DNA of 62,848 nt, from assembly GCF_029968015.1 (NCBI RefSeq), contig NZ_JASCIS010000048.1:1-62848 (forward strand). The letters are read 5' to 3'. Of this stretch, positions 7,769 through 15,077 are shown in pieces. The notes beneath the pieces are model-generated. The model did no database searches. It was not told where the DNA came from and worked only from the letters and a program-made list of their open reading frames with translations. The position numbers and the translations under genes are program-made. Origin of the DNA: Streptomyces luteolus. Lineage in GTDB: Bacteria; Actinomycetota; Actinomycetes; Streptomycetales; Streptomycetaceae. Numbering within the stretch: the stretch's first letter is position 1; each line of letters opens with the position of its first letter.

Positions 7769-8371
7769 TTACTGCTTGATCGCCGAGATGTCGAAGCTCA
7801 GCTTGATCTTGTCCGAGACCAGCACGCCGCCCGTTTCGAGCGCTGCGTTCCAGGTCAGGCCCCACGCCGAGCGCAGGATCTCCGCCTTGCCCTCGAAGCC
7901 GACGCGCTCGTTGCCGAACGGGTCCTTGGCCGTGCCGTTGAACTCCAGGTCGATCGTGACCGGCTTGGTGACGCCCTTGATGGTGAGGTCGCCGGTGATC
8001 CGGTAGTCATCGCCGCCGAGGGCCTCCGCCGAGGTGGAGCGGAAGGTCATCGCCGGGAACTGCTCGACGTCGAAGAAGTCGGCGCTCTTGAGGTGGCCGT
8101 CGCGGTCGGGCGCACCCGTGTCGACGCTGTCCATCCGGATGTCGAGGCTCGCGGTGGACGCGGCCGGGTTCGAGCCGTCGAGGCTCAGGCCGCCCTCGAA
8201 GTCGAGGAAAGCGCCCTTGACGTTCGTGACCATCGCGTGGCGGGCGGTGAAGCCGAGCGAGGAGTGCGACGGGTCGATCGCGTAGTCGCCGGTGAGCGCG
8301 GCCAGCGCGGGGTTGACCCGGGCCGGGAGGGTGGCGGCGGTGGTGTCGTTCTTGCGGCCGAAGATGCCCAT
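7769..8371 (-). CDS. YceI family protein
   Basis: 200 residues with the YceI lipocalin-like domain from about 28 to 197: DYAIDPSHSSLGFTARHAMV, then VKGAFLDFEGGLSLDG, then DDYRITGDLTIKGVTKPV. Family members bind polyisoprenoids or amphiphiles in a beta barrel. There is no signal peptide: the N-terminus is MGIFGRKNDTTAATL, as in other actinobacterial cytoplasmic YceI proteins. The promoter region holds two copies of a GTTyAACkTTCAAC box, which suggests control by a MarR-type repressor encoded elsewhere. The gene is convergent with the preceding unknown gene. Confidence 0.93.
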   Translation of the reverse strand: MGIFGRKNDTTAATLPARVNPALAALTGDYAIDPSHSSLGFTARHAMVTNVKGAFLDFEGGLSLDGSNPAASTASLDIRMDSVDTGAPDRDGHLKSADFFDVEQFPAMTFRSTSAEALGGDDYRITGDLTIKGVTKPVTIDLEFNGTAKDPFGNERVGFEGKAEILRSAWGLTWNAALETGGVLVSDKIKLSFDISAIKQ

Positions 8372-8416
8372 GACTGCTCCTGAGGGACGGGCTCCGGAGA
8401 GGCTCCGAAGCAGGAG

Positions 8417-8467
8417 GTTTAACGTTCAACGAGATTCACTGTAGCGCGATGAAGTTCAACTTTCAAC
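8417..8467. promoter_or_regulatory. Twin 14-bp operator boxes upstream of yceI
   Basis: GTTTAACGTTCAAC at 8417-8430 and GTTCAACTTTCAAC at 8454-8467 differ at two positions, are 37 bp apart in the same orientation, and each is close to palindromic (GTTnAA-N2-TTnAAC). They lie 46-96 bp upstream of the yceI start on the minus strand. Spacing and symmetry fit a MarR-type regulator; the regulator is not in this window. Confidence 0.55.
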
Positions 8468-8619
8468 AGTTTGCGGACGGCCGGGTCTCGCGCGACCGCA
8501 TTCGGTCGTGATCCGGGTGATTCGGGCGTGTCGAACTCCTTGTCGGGAGCCGCAGCGGCGGTAACGGTATAGACCACGCCGACCGGGGCAACGCCTGTAC
8601 CCACTGCGGAGGTTGAGAC

Positions 8620-10950
8620 GTGCCGACGACACGCCGTACGTTCCTGACAGCCACGAGCGCCACGGCCGCCGGGGCCGCGCTCACGGTGCTCGGAACCGCG
8701 AGACCGGCTGCGGCAGCCGAGGACGAGTACGACACCCTCAGAGCCCGCTGGCTCACCATCCAGCTCGGCACCGGCTACGACCCGGCCGCCGAACCCTTCG
8801 CCGACCGCCTCAAGGAGACCGGGGAACTCGCCCGCGGCTTCCGCGACACCATGGCGCCCACCGCCGACTCCCTCTGGCCCGGCCACCGCTTCGACCCGCC
8901 CGCCGGAATCACCCAGAGCTACAGCCGCCTCTGGACGATGACCAGGGCGTACGCCCAGGAAGGCACCGGACTCACCGGCGACCAGGCCCTCCTCGCCGAC
9001 ATCAAGCGCGGCCTCGACCACGTCTCCACGACCGTCTACAACCCGTCCACCACCCGCTACGGCAACTGGTGGGAGTGGCAGATCGGCAGCCCCCGCCTGC
9101 TCCTCGACATCGTCGCCACGCTCCACGACGAGCTGACCGAGGCCCAGCGCGAGGCGGCCTGCGCGGCCGTCGACCACTTCATTCCGGACAGCATGCTCGG
9201 CGACTACACCGGCACCTCGACCGGCGCCAACCGCGTCGACCTGTGCCGCTCGGTCGCCCTGCGCGGCATCGTCGGCCGGAAGCCCGAGAAGGTCATCCTC
9301 GCCCGCGACGCCCTCTCCCCGGTCTTCCCGTACGTCACGAAGGGGGACGGGCTCTACACCGACGGCTCGTTCGTGCAGCACACCTGGGTCGCGTACTCGG
9401 GTACGTACGGGCAGGTCCTGATGGACGGGCTCGGGCGGCTCTTCGCGCTGCTCGCCGGGTCCACCTGGGAGGTGACCGACCCGAAGCGGCAGATCATCCT
9501 CGACAGCGTCGAGCACGCCTTCGCGCCGCTCATCCACGACGGCCTGATGATGGACAGCGTCAACGGCCGTGCCATCAGCCGGGGTTACCTGAACTCCGAC
9601 GACCTGGGGGTGATGCGCTCCGACCACTTCCACGGCCACGCCCTGATCGCCGCGATCGCCCTGCTGGCCCAGGGCGCGAGCTCCGCCGAGCGGGACAGCT
9701 GGCACGGCATGGTCAAGGGCTGGATCGCGCGCGACACGGTCACCCCCATCCTCACGGACCGCCAGTTCGGCACCGACGACCTGGCCCGCCTTCACACCGT
9801 GCAGGCGTCCCCCGTACCCGCCGCGCCCGAGCCGGTCGCACACCGGCTTTTCACGTCCATGGACCGGTCCGTGCACCGCCGCCCCGGCTGGGCCGCGAAC
9901 ATCTCGATGGCCTCGGAGCGGATCTCGTACTACGAGTGCGGCAACGGCGAGAACCCGCGCGGCTGGCACACGGGCGCGGGGATGGTCTATTGGTGGGGGC
10001 CGGAGGGGAAGACGGATCAATACACCGACTGGTTCTGGCCGACCGTCGACTTCTACCGGCTTCCCGGAACGACCGTGTCCACCAAGCGACTTGCCGACAA
10101 GGCGGGCGGCGAATGGGGCGAGCCGAAGCCCGACGCGCAGTGGGTCGGCGGGGCCACCGACGGGGAGTTCGCGGCCGTCGGCCAGCATCTGAAGGGGCTC
10201 GGCTCCACTCTGGAGGCCCGCAAGTCCTGGTTCTGCGTGGCCGACGCCGTGATCTGCCTCGGCGCGGGCATCACCGCGCGCGACGGCGCGCCCGTGGAGA
10301 CGGTCGTCGACAACCGCAACCTCGGCGAGTCCGGCTCCAACTCCCTCACGGTCAGGAGTCGTTGGGCCCACCTGGAGGGGCACGGCGGCTGGGTCCTGCC
10401 CTCCGGCGGACGCCTGCGCACGCTGCGCGAGGACCGCACCGGCGCCTGGTCCGACATCAACACCACCAGCTCCACGGAGCGCCGCACCCGCCGCTGGCAG
10501 ACCCTCTGGCTCGACCACGGCACCGACCCCACCGATGCCTCGTACGTCTACCTCCTCATGCCCGGCGCCGGGCCGCGGGAGCTCGCGGAGCGCGCCGCCG
10601 ACCGCGGCTGGCTGCGGACCCTCGCCAACGACAGCGCCCGCCAGGCCGTCGCCGTCCCCTCCCTGGGCCTGACCGCGGCCAACTTCTGGACGCCCGGTAC
10701 GGTGAGGGGCCTCACCGTGACCGGGCCGTCCAGCGTGCTGCTGCGCCGCCGCGGCCGCACCGCGGGCCTCACGGTCAGCGAGCCGACCCGCACCGGGCGG
10801 CCCTTCGAGCTCGTCTGGCACCACCGGGTCGCCCGCGTCACCGCGCACGATCCGTCGGTGGAGGTGCTCTCCACGGGGCGCGAACTGAGGCTGCGGATCA
10901 CTCCGGGTACGGCGGGCGGCGGTCACCGCTGTGAGGTGACTCTCAGCTGA
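8620..10950 (+). CDS. Polysaccharide lyase family 8 (hyaluronate/chondroitin/xanthan lyase-like), Tat-secreted
   Basis: 776 residues. A twin-arginine signal peptide (TTRRTFLTATSATAAG, cleavage near residue 33) predicts folded export. The alpha/alpha-toroid domain contains the PL8 catalytic set: Asn204, His254, Tyr263 and Arg317, whose spacing (50, 9 and 54 residues) is exactly that of Asn349/His399/Tyr408/Arg462 in pneumococcal hyaluronate lyase. NWWEWQIG near 149-156 is the aromatic substrate patch. Beta-sandwich domains follow. The enzyme cleaves acidic polysaccharides by beta-elimination outside the cell; exact substrate unknown. GTG 8620 has GGAGG (8608-8612) at 7-nt spacing. It stands alone between yceI and accB and looks like an accessory gene in a core region. 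Confidence 0.93.
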   Translation: MPTTRRTFLTATSATAAGAALTVLGTARPAAAAEDEYDTLRARWLTIQLGTGYDPAAEPFADRLKETGELARGFRDTMAPTADSLWPGHRFDPPAGITQSYSRLWTMTRAYAQEGTGLTGDQALLADIKRGLDHVSTTVYNPSTTRYGNWWEWQIGSPRLLLDIVATLHDELTEAQREAACAAVDHFIPDSMLGDYTGTSTGANRVDLCRSVALRGIVGRKPEKVILARDALSPVFPYVTKGDGLYTDGSFVQHTWVAYSGTYGQVLMDGLGRLFALLAGSTWEVTDPKRQIILDSVEHAFAPLIHDGLMMDSVNGRAISRGYLNSDDLGVMRSDHFHGHALIAAIALLAQGASSAERDSWHGMVKGWIARDTVTPILTDRQFGTDDLARLHTVQASPVPAAPEPVAHRLFTSMDRSVHRRPGWAANISMASERISYYECGNGENPRGWHTGAGMVYWWGPEGKTDQYTDWFWPTVDFYRLPGTTVSTKRLADKAGGEWGEPKPDAQWVGGATDGEFAAVGQHLKGLGSTLEARKSWFCVADAVICLGAGITARDGAPVETVVDNRNLGESGSNSLTVRSRWAHLEGHGGWVLPSGGRLRTLREDRTGAWSDINTTSSTERRTRRWQTLWLDHGTDPTDASYVYLLMPGAGPRELAERAADRGWLRTLANDSARQAVAVPSLGLTAANFWTPGTVRGLTVTGPSSVLLRRRGRTAGLTVSEPTRTGRPFELVWHHRVARVTAHDPSVEVLSTGRELRLRITPGTAGGGHRCEVTLS

Positions 10951-11054
10951 GCCGTCCCACGCTTTTGTGGCAGCCCTACAAGCCGACGCCCCCCTGAGCA
11001 GTCACTTCAGCTGCACGCCGGAGGGTTCCCGTTCGGGTTCTGTCCGGGGGTACC

Positions 11055-11100
11055 AGGAAAACGGGCCGGAGACTGTGAGGAGTCAACGGCCCGTTTTCCT
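11055..11100. terminator. Perfect 14-bp hairpin just upstream of accB
   Basis: AGGAAAACGGGCCG (11055-11068) pairs perfectly with CGGCCCGTTTTCCT (11087-11100), loop 18 nt. It lies about 100 bp after the lyase gene and ends only 24 bp before the accB ATG. It may terminate the lyase transcript or, if the accB promoter is upstream, form a 5' leader structure. Confidence 0.6.
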
Positions 11101-11124
11101 TGCTCGGCTTCGTAAGGTCGCTAC

Positions 11125-12708
11125 ATGACCGTTTTGGACGACACCCCGGGTGAGCCCACTGACGCCCGCGGCCGCGTGGCCGAGCTGCACGAGATCCGCG
11201 CCCAGGCACTGGCCGGCCCCAGCGAGAAGGCCACCGCCGCCCAGCACGCCAAGGGCAAGCTGACCGCCCGGGAGCGGATCGAGCTGCTGGTCGACCCGGG
11301 TTCGTTCAAGGAGGTCGAGCAGCTGCGCCGGCATCGCGCGGTCGGGTTCGGCCTTGAGAGTAAGAAGCCGTACACGGACGGTGTGATCACTGGCTGGGGC
11401 ATGGTCGAGGGCCGGACGGTCTTCGTGTACGCGCATGACTTCCGGATCTTCGGCGGCGCGCTGGGTGAGGCGCACGCGACGAAGATCCACAAGATCATGG
11501 ACATGGCGATCGCGGCGGGTGCGCCGCTGGTCTCGCTCAACGACGGCGCGGGCGCCCGTATCCAGGAGGGCGTGAGCGCCCTGGCCGGGTACGGCGGGAT
11601 CTTCCAGCGCAACACCAAGGCCTCGGGTGTCATCCCGCAGATCTCGGTGATGCTCGGCCCGTGCGCGGGCGGCGCGGCGTACTCGCCCGCCCTCACGGAC
11701 TTCGTGTTCATGGTCCGCGACACCTCGCAGATGTTCATCACCGGCCCGGACGTGGTGAAGGCCGTGACGGGTGAGGAGATCACGCAGAACGGTCTGGGCG
11801 GCGCGGACGTCCACGCGGAGACCTCGGGCGTCGCGCACTTCGCGTACGACGACGAGGAGACCTGCATCGCCGAGGTCCGCTACCTCCTGTCGATGCTCCC
11901 GTCCAACAACCGCGAGAACCCCCCGACCGCACACTGCGACGACCCCGCCGACCGGCGCGCCGACGCCCTGCTCGACCTGGTCCCGGCGGACGGCAACCGG
12001 CCGTACGACATGCACAAGGTCATCGAGGAACTCGTCGACGACGGCGACTTCCTGGAGGTCCACGAGCGCTGGGCGCGCAACATCGTGTGCGCCCTGGCCC
12101 GGCTCGACGGCCAGGTCGTCGGCATCGTCGCCAACCAGCCGCAGGCGCTCGCCGGTGTCCTCGACATCGAGGCCTCCGAGAAGGCCGCGCGTTTCGTGCA
12201 GATGTGCGACGCCTTCAACATCCCGATCGTCACACTGCTCGACGTGCCGGGCTTCCTGCCGGGTGTGGACCAGGAGCACGGCGGCATCATCCGGCACGGC
12301 GCGAAGCTGCTGTACGCGTACTGCAACGCGACCGTGCCGCGGATCTCGCTCATCCTGCGGAAGGCGTACGGCGGTGCTTACATCGTCATGGACTCGCAGT
12401 CCATCGGCGCCGACCTGACGTATGCGTGGCCGACCAACGAGATCGCGGTCATGGGCGCGGAAGGCGCCGCTAACGTGATCTTCCGGCGGCAGATCGCCGA
12501 GGCCGAGGACCCGGAGACGATGCGGGCGCGCATGGTCAAGGAGTACAAGGCCGAGCTGATGCACCCGTACTACGCGGCCGAGCGCGGCCTCGTCGACGAC
12601 GTCATCGACCCCGCCGAGACCCGCGAGGTCCTCGTGGCCGCGCTCGCGATGCTCAGCAACAAGCACGCGGACCTGCCGTCCCGCAAGCACGGCAACCCGC
12701 CTCAGTGA
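11125..12708 (+). CDS. accB: Acyl-CoA carboxylase carboxyltransferase (beta) subunit
   Basis: 527 residues, complete carboxyltransferase with tandem crotonase-like N and C domains: LTARERIELLVDPGSF near the start, the oxyanion-type Gly-rich segment MLGPCAGGAAYSPAL, and the C-domain RKAYGGAYIVMDSQSIGADL. It transfers carboxyl from carboxybiotin to acetyl-CoA or propionyl-CoA to supply malonyl-CoA and methylmalonyl-CoA. Ile420 in GGAYIVM sits at the acyl-specificity position where propionyl-specific PccB has Asp, so an AccB type with acetyl-CoA activity is indicated (Streptomyces nomenclature; not the E. coli BCCP). The biotinylated alpha subunit is encoded elsewhere; accE follows directly. Ribosome-binding sequence is weak (AAGG). 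Confidence 0.93.
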   Translation: MTVLDDTPGEPTDARGRVAELHEIRAQALAGPSEKATAAQHAKGKLTARERIELLVDPGSFKEVEQLRRHRAVGFGLESKKPYTDGVITGWGMVEGRTVFVYAHDFRIFGGALGEAHATKIHKIMDMAIAAGAPLVSLNDGAGARIQEGVSALAGYGGIFQRNTKASGVIPQISVMLGPCAGGAAYSPALTDFVFMVRDTSQMFITGPDVVKAVTGEEITQNGLGGADVHAETSGVAHFAYDDEETCIAEVRYLLSMLPSNNRENPPTAHCDDPADRRADALLDLVPADGNRPYDMHKVIEELVDDGDFLEVHERWARNIVCALARLDGQVVGIVANQPQALAGVLDIEASEKAARFVQMCDAFNIPIVTLLDVPGFLPGVDQEHGGIIRHGAKLLYAYCNATVPRISLILRKAYGGAYIVMDSQSIGADLTYAWPTNEIAVMGAEGAANVIFRRQIAEAEDPETMRARMVKEYKAELMHPYYAAERGLVDDVIDPAETREVLVAALAMLSNKHADLPSRKHGNPPQ

Positions 12709-12748
12709 CTTTTCGTCCCGCCTCACACGTTACGGAGACCCCGAACTC

Positions 12749-12952
12749 ATGAGCACTCCCACCGATCACCTGCTGCGGGTCGAGAAGGGCCACGCGGACC
12801 CGGAGGAGCTGGCGGCCATCACCGCCGTCCTGATGGCCCGTGCGGCCGCGCAGCCCGCTGCCGCTGCCCCGTCCCGTGGCCGGTCCAAGGCCGGCTGGCG
12901 CCGCCTTGAGCGCACGCCGGGCTTCCGCGCGCCGCACAGCTGGCAGGGCTGA
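12749..12952 (+). CDS. accE: Acyl-CoA carboxylase epsilon subunit
   Basis: 67 residues, the typical size of the actinobacterial AccE/PccE subunit. It has the short helical N-terminus HLLRVEKGHADPEELAAITA, an Ala/Pro linker, and the C-terminal W-R-RLERTPGFRAPHSWQ block. Epsilon binds the beta hexamer and stimulates activity of the alpha-beta complex. It lies 40 bp after accB, preceded by ACGGAGACCCC, and is followed by a terminator, so accBE is the whole unit. Confidence 0.92.
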   Translation: MSTPTDHLLRVEKGHADPEELAAITAVLMARAAAQPAAAAPSRGRSKAGWRRLERTPGFRAPHSWQG

Positions 12953-12973
12953 GCGTCCTTCCCGGCTCTTTGG

Positions 12974-13003
12974 GCCCCCGTCACGCACCGTCGTGGCGGG
13001 GGC
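12974..13003 (+). terminator. accBE terminator hairpin
   Basis: GCCCCCGTCACG (12974-12985) pairs with CGTGGCGGGGGC (12992-13003), a 12-bp stem with one G-U pair and a 6-nt loop, 21 bp after the accE stop. Confidence 0.75.
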
Positions 13004-13299
13004 TCCTGCTGTTCCCCACCCCGACCCTTCCCGAAAGACTGCCGCCGGCTCCCGGGGCTCCGCCCCGGACCCCGTATCGCGCTGAGGCGCTCGTCCTCAA
13101 ACGCCGGACGGGCTGAAAGATGCGGGCGAGGCCGCTAAATTCAGCCCCTCCGGCGTTTGAGATGGGGGTCCCCCCTGCTCGAGCGAAGCCGAGAGCTTGG
13201 GGGAGGGGGTCCGGGGGCGGAGCCCCCGAAGCGCCGCAGCCACGCGGCGCCAGCCGCATATCGGGCACAGCCGGGAAGGGGCGGGGAGGGGAAGAAAAA
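13004..13299. repeat. Gene-free spacer holding a dispersed GC-rich intergenic repeat
   Basis: No gene is supported here. It contains facing copies of a module that recurs in the window: CAAACGCCGGACGGGCTGA (13100-13118) and CAGCCCCTCCGGCGTTTGAG (13142-13161), each beside a GC hairpin (GGGGCTCCGCCCC near 13053 and GGGGGCGGAGCCCCC near 13213). The stretch 13239-13291 recurs in inverted orientation at 62788-62840 with about two differences. A third, shorter version lies at 27243-27290. Such elements are scattered in Streptomyces intergenic regions; function unknown. Confidence 0.7.
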
Positions 13300-13330
13300 G
13301 TCCCGCACCCCCCAACCAGGGGTGCGGGAC
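13300..13330 (-). terminator. Terminator of the first conservon operon
   Basis: GTCCCGCACCC (13300-13310) and GGGTGCGGGAC (13320-13330) form an 11-bp perfect stem with a 9-nt loop. On the minus strand it begins 20 nt after the cvnD stop and is followed by CTTTTTCTTCCCC, an intrinsic terminator U-tract. Confidence 0.88.
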
Positions 13331-13350
13331 AGGAGACCGAAGCGGCAGCG

Positions 13351-13932
13351 CTAGCGCAGGCGGGCCATGAGGGCGTGCTCGACCAGGGTGATCAGCGCCG
13401 ATTTGGCGTCCGCGCGGTGGCGGGCGTCGGTGGTGATGATGGGGGTGTCGGGGCCGATCTGGAGGGCCTCGCGGACCTCGTCGGGCTGGTAGGGCTGGTG
13501 TCCGTCGAAGCCGTTCAACGCGATGACGAACGGGAGGCCGGAGTTCTCGAAATAGTCGACGGCGGGGAAGCAGTCCGCCAGGCGGCGGGTGTCGACCAGC
13601 ACCACCGCCCCGATCGCGCCGCGCACCAGGTCGTCCCACATGAACCAGAACCGGTCCTGACCGGGCGTACCGAAGAGGTACAGGATCAGGTCCTGGTCGA
13701 GGGTGATGCGGCCGAAGTCCATGGCCACCGTGGTGGTGGTCTTGTCGCCGGTGTGCGTCAGGTCGTCGATGCCCGCCGACGCCGACGTCATCACAGCTTC
13801 CGTGCGCAGCGGGTTGATCTCCGAGACGGCGCCGACGAACGTGGTCTTACCCACGCCGAAGCCGCCCGCCACCACGATCTTCGCGCTGGTGGTAGAGCGG
13901 GCTGCACCGCCGCTAGAGCTTGCGAAGTCCAC
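13351..13932 (-). CDS. cvnD: Conservon GTPase CvnD (first conservon)
   Basis: 193 residues, a small Ras/MglA-like GTPase: P-loop GGFGVGKTT (about 23-31), G3-like FGTPGQDRF, and ALNGFDG at the G4 position where classical GTPases have NKxD. CvnD proteins are the GTP-binding component of Streptomyces conservons and form complexes with CvnA, CvnB and CvnC at the membrane. From residue about 15 onward the protein is identical to the cvnD at 18733-19320, and the DNA is almost identical as well. It overlaps the 3' end of cvnC by 20 bp and is the last gene of the operon. Confidence 0.93.
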   Translation of the reverse strand: MDFASSSGGAARSTTSAKIVVAGGFGVGKTTFVGAVSEINPLRTEAVMTSASAGIDDLTHTGDKTTTTVAMDFGRITLDQDLILYLFGTPGQDRFWFMWDDLVRGAIGAVVLVDTRRLADCFPAVDYFENSGLPFVIALNGFDGHQPYQPDEVREALQIGPDTPIITTDARHRADAKSALITLVEHALMARLR

Positions 13933-14548
13933 TGAGCACCCTTTCGAGCAGTGTCACATCTGGCTGTCCGCCGGCGTTCTCGTCGCCGCCGGGCTGGTGG
14001 ATGGCCACGAGTCCGGCTTCCGCGAGGTCCGCGACCAGGATCCGGGCCACCCCGAGGGGGATGGAGAGCAGTGCCGAGATCTCCGCGACGGACTTGATCT
14101 CCCGGCACAGGTTGCAGATCCGCTGGTGCTCGGGGAGCTGTCCCTGAAGCTGGTGCGGCTGCGCCGTGGTGTGCACCAGCGCCTCGATGGCGAGCTGGTA
14201 CCGCGGCCTGGTGCGTCCGCCCGTCATGGCGTACGGACGCACGAGCGGGTTGTGCGCACCCCCCGTCGGCTGCTGCTGCTCCGAGGGGCGCGGCTGCGGC
14301 TGCACGGGCTGGATGCGCGGCGACGCCTGCTGCTCGTACGGGGCGCGCGGCGCCGGAGGCCGCTGCTGGTCGTACGGCTGCTGGTGGCGCTGCGGGGGCG
14401 GTGCGTACGGCTGCTGCTGCCGACGGCTGGGCGCGGAGGGGAAGTTGTAGCGGTTGGGCGTGCCGTCGCCGCCCTGGCCGCCCTGGGCCTGGCCGTATGA
14501 CCAGTTGGCCGAAGACGAACCCTCTGGGGGTGTTGCGCCACTTGCCAC
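13913..14548 (-). CDS. cvnC: Conservon protein CvnC (DUF742), first conservon
   Basis: 211 residues from GTG 14548, which has GGAGGA at good spacing; longer readings add unrelated residues. The N-terminal about 100 residues are low-complexity Gln/Pro/Tyr. The DUF742 winged-helix-like domain follows: LVRPYAMTGGRTRPRYQLAI, then HQRICNLCREIKSVAEISA and LGVARILVADLAEAGLV. CvnC is a conserved conservon partner, possibly an adaptor. The last about 30 codons are identical in DNA to the other cvnC. Gap to cvnB is 105 bp. Confidence 0.92.
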   Translation of the reverse strand: MASGATPPEGSSSANWSYGQAQGGQGGDGTPNRYNFPSAPSRRQQQPYAPPPQRHQQPYDQQRPPAPRAPYEQQASPRIQPVQPQPRPSEQQQPTGGAHNPLVRPYAMTGGRTRPRYQLAIEALVHTTAQPHQLQGQLPEHQRICNLCREIKSVAEISALLSIPLGVARILVADLAEAGLVAIHQPGGDENAGGQPDVTLLERVLSGLRKL

Positions 14549-14653
14549 GTGCTTCCTCCTCCGACTGTGCCGGGCATCCATCAATGTGGTGCCGCGCCCC
14601 GAACTTTAAGGCCACGGGACGCGAATACGCACTGCCTGTCTGCTAGTTGAGAA

Positions 14654-15076
14654 CTAGTTGAGAAGGCTTCCCTGAAGCTCGGCACGCAGGTCGGGGGTGA
14701 GCACGGTGCCCGCCCGGTCGACCAGAAGCGCCATCTCGTACCCGATGAGACCGATGTCCGCTTCCGGGTGGGCGAGTACGGCCAGGGAGGAGCCGTCGGA
14801 AATGGACATGATGAAGAGAAATCCTCGCTCCATCTCCACAACTGTCTGATTCACGCTGCCGCCCTCGAAGATGCGGGACGCGCCCGCGGTCAACGAGGTC
14901 AGACCCGACGCGACGGCCGCCAGCTGATCGGCGCGGTCGCGGGGGAACCCTTCGGACATCGCCAGAAGGAGTCCGTCGGCGGAGACCACCACCGTGTGGG
15001 AAACACCGGGGGTGTTCTCCACGAAGTTGGTGATCAACCAGTTCAGGTTCTGCGCCGCCTGGCTCATCGGGCTCAC
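14654..15076 (-). CDS. cvnB: Conservon roadblock/LC7 protein CvnB, first conservon
   Basis: 140 residues, a single roadblock/LC7 fold: LNWLITNFVENTPGVSHTVV, then SADGLLLAMSEGFPRD, then MERGFLFIMSISDGSSLAVL. Roadblock proteins such as MglB regulate small GTPases, and CvnB is expected to act on CvnD. The start is taken as GTG 15076, one base after the cvnA stop, because GGAG lies 5 nt upstream; ATG 15067 has its purine-rich sequence 16 nt away. The second conservon uses the equivalent TTG, supporting this choice. Confidence 0.92.
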   Translation of the reverse strand: MSPMSQAAQNLNWLITNFVENTPGVSHTVVVSADGLLLAMSEGFPRDRADQLAAVASGLTSLTAGASRIFEGGSVNQTVVEMERGFLFIMSISDGSSLAVLAHPEADIGLIGYEMALLVDRAGTVLTPDLRAELQGSLLN

Positions 15077-15077
15077 A

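Noticed and set aside
11010..11054. tRNA-like 3' end (CGGGGGTACCA identical to tRNA-Glu copy 2) after the lyase gene
   Set aside because: No D-arm or anticodon arm upstream and the T-loop does not fit GTTCRANNC; an 11-nt match is weak evidence for a tRNA relic.
10976..11209. 77-codon minus-strand frame between the lyase and accB
   Set aside because: Overlaps the hairpin and the accB start, no homology and atypical composition.
13004..13299. Insertion sequence remnant
   Set aside because: No transposase fragment or terminal inverted repeats with target duplication; better described as a dispersed intergenic repeat.
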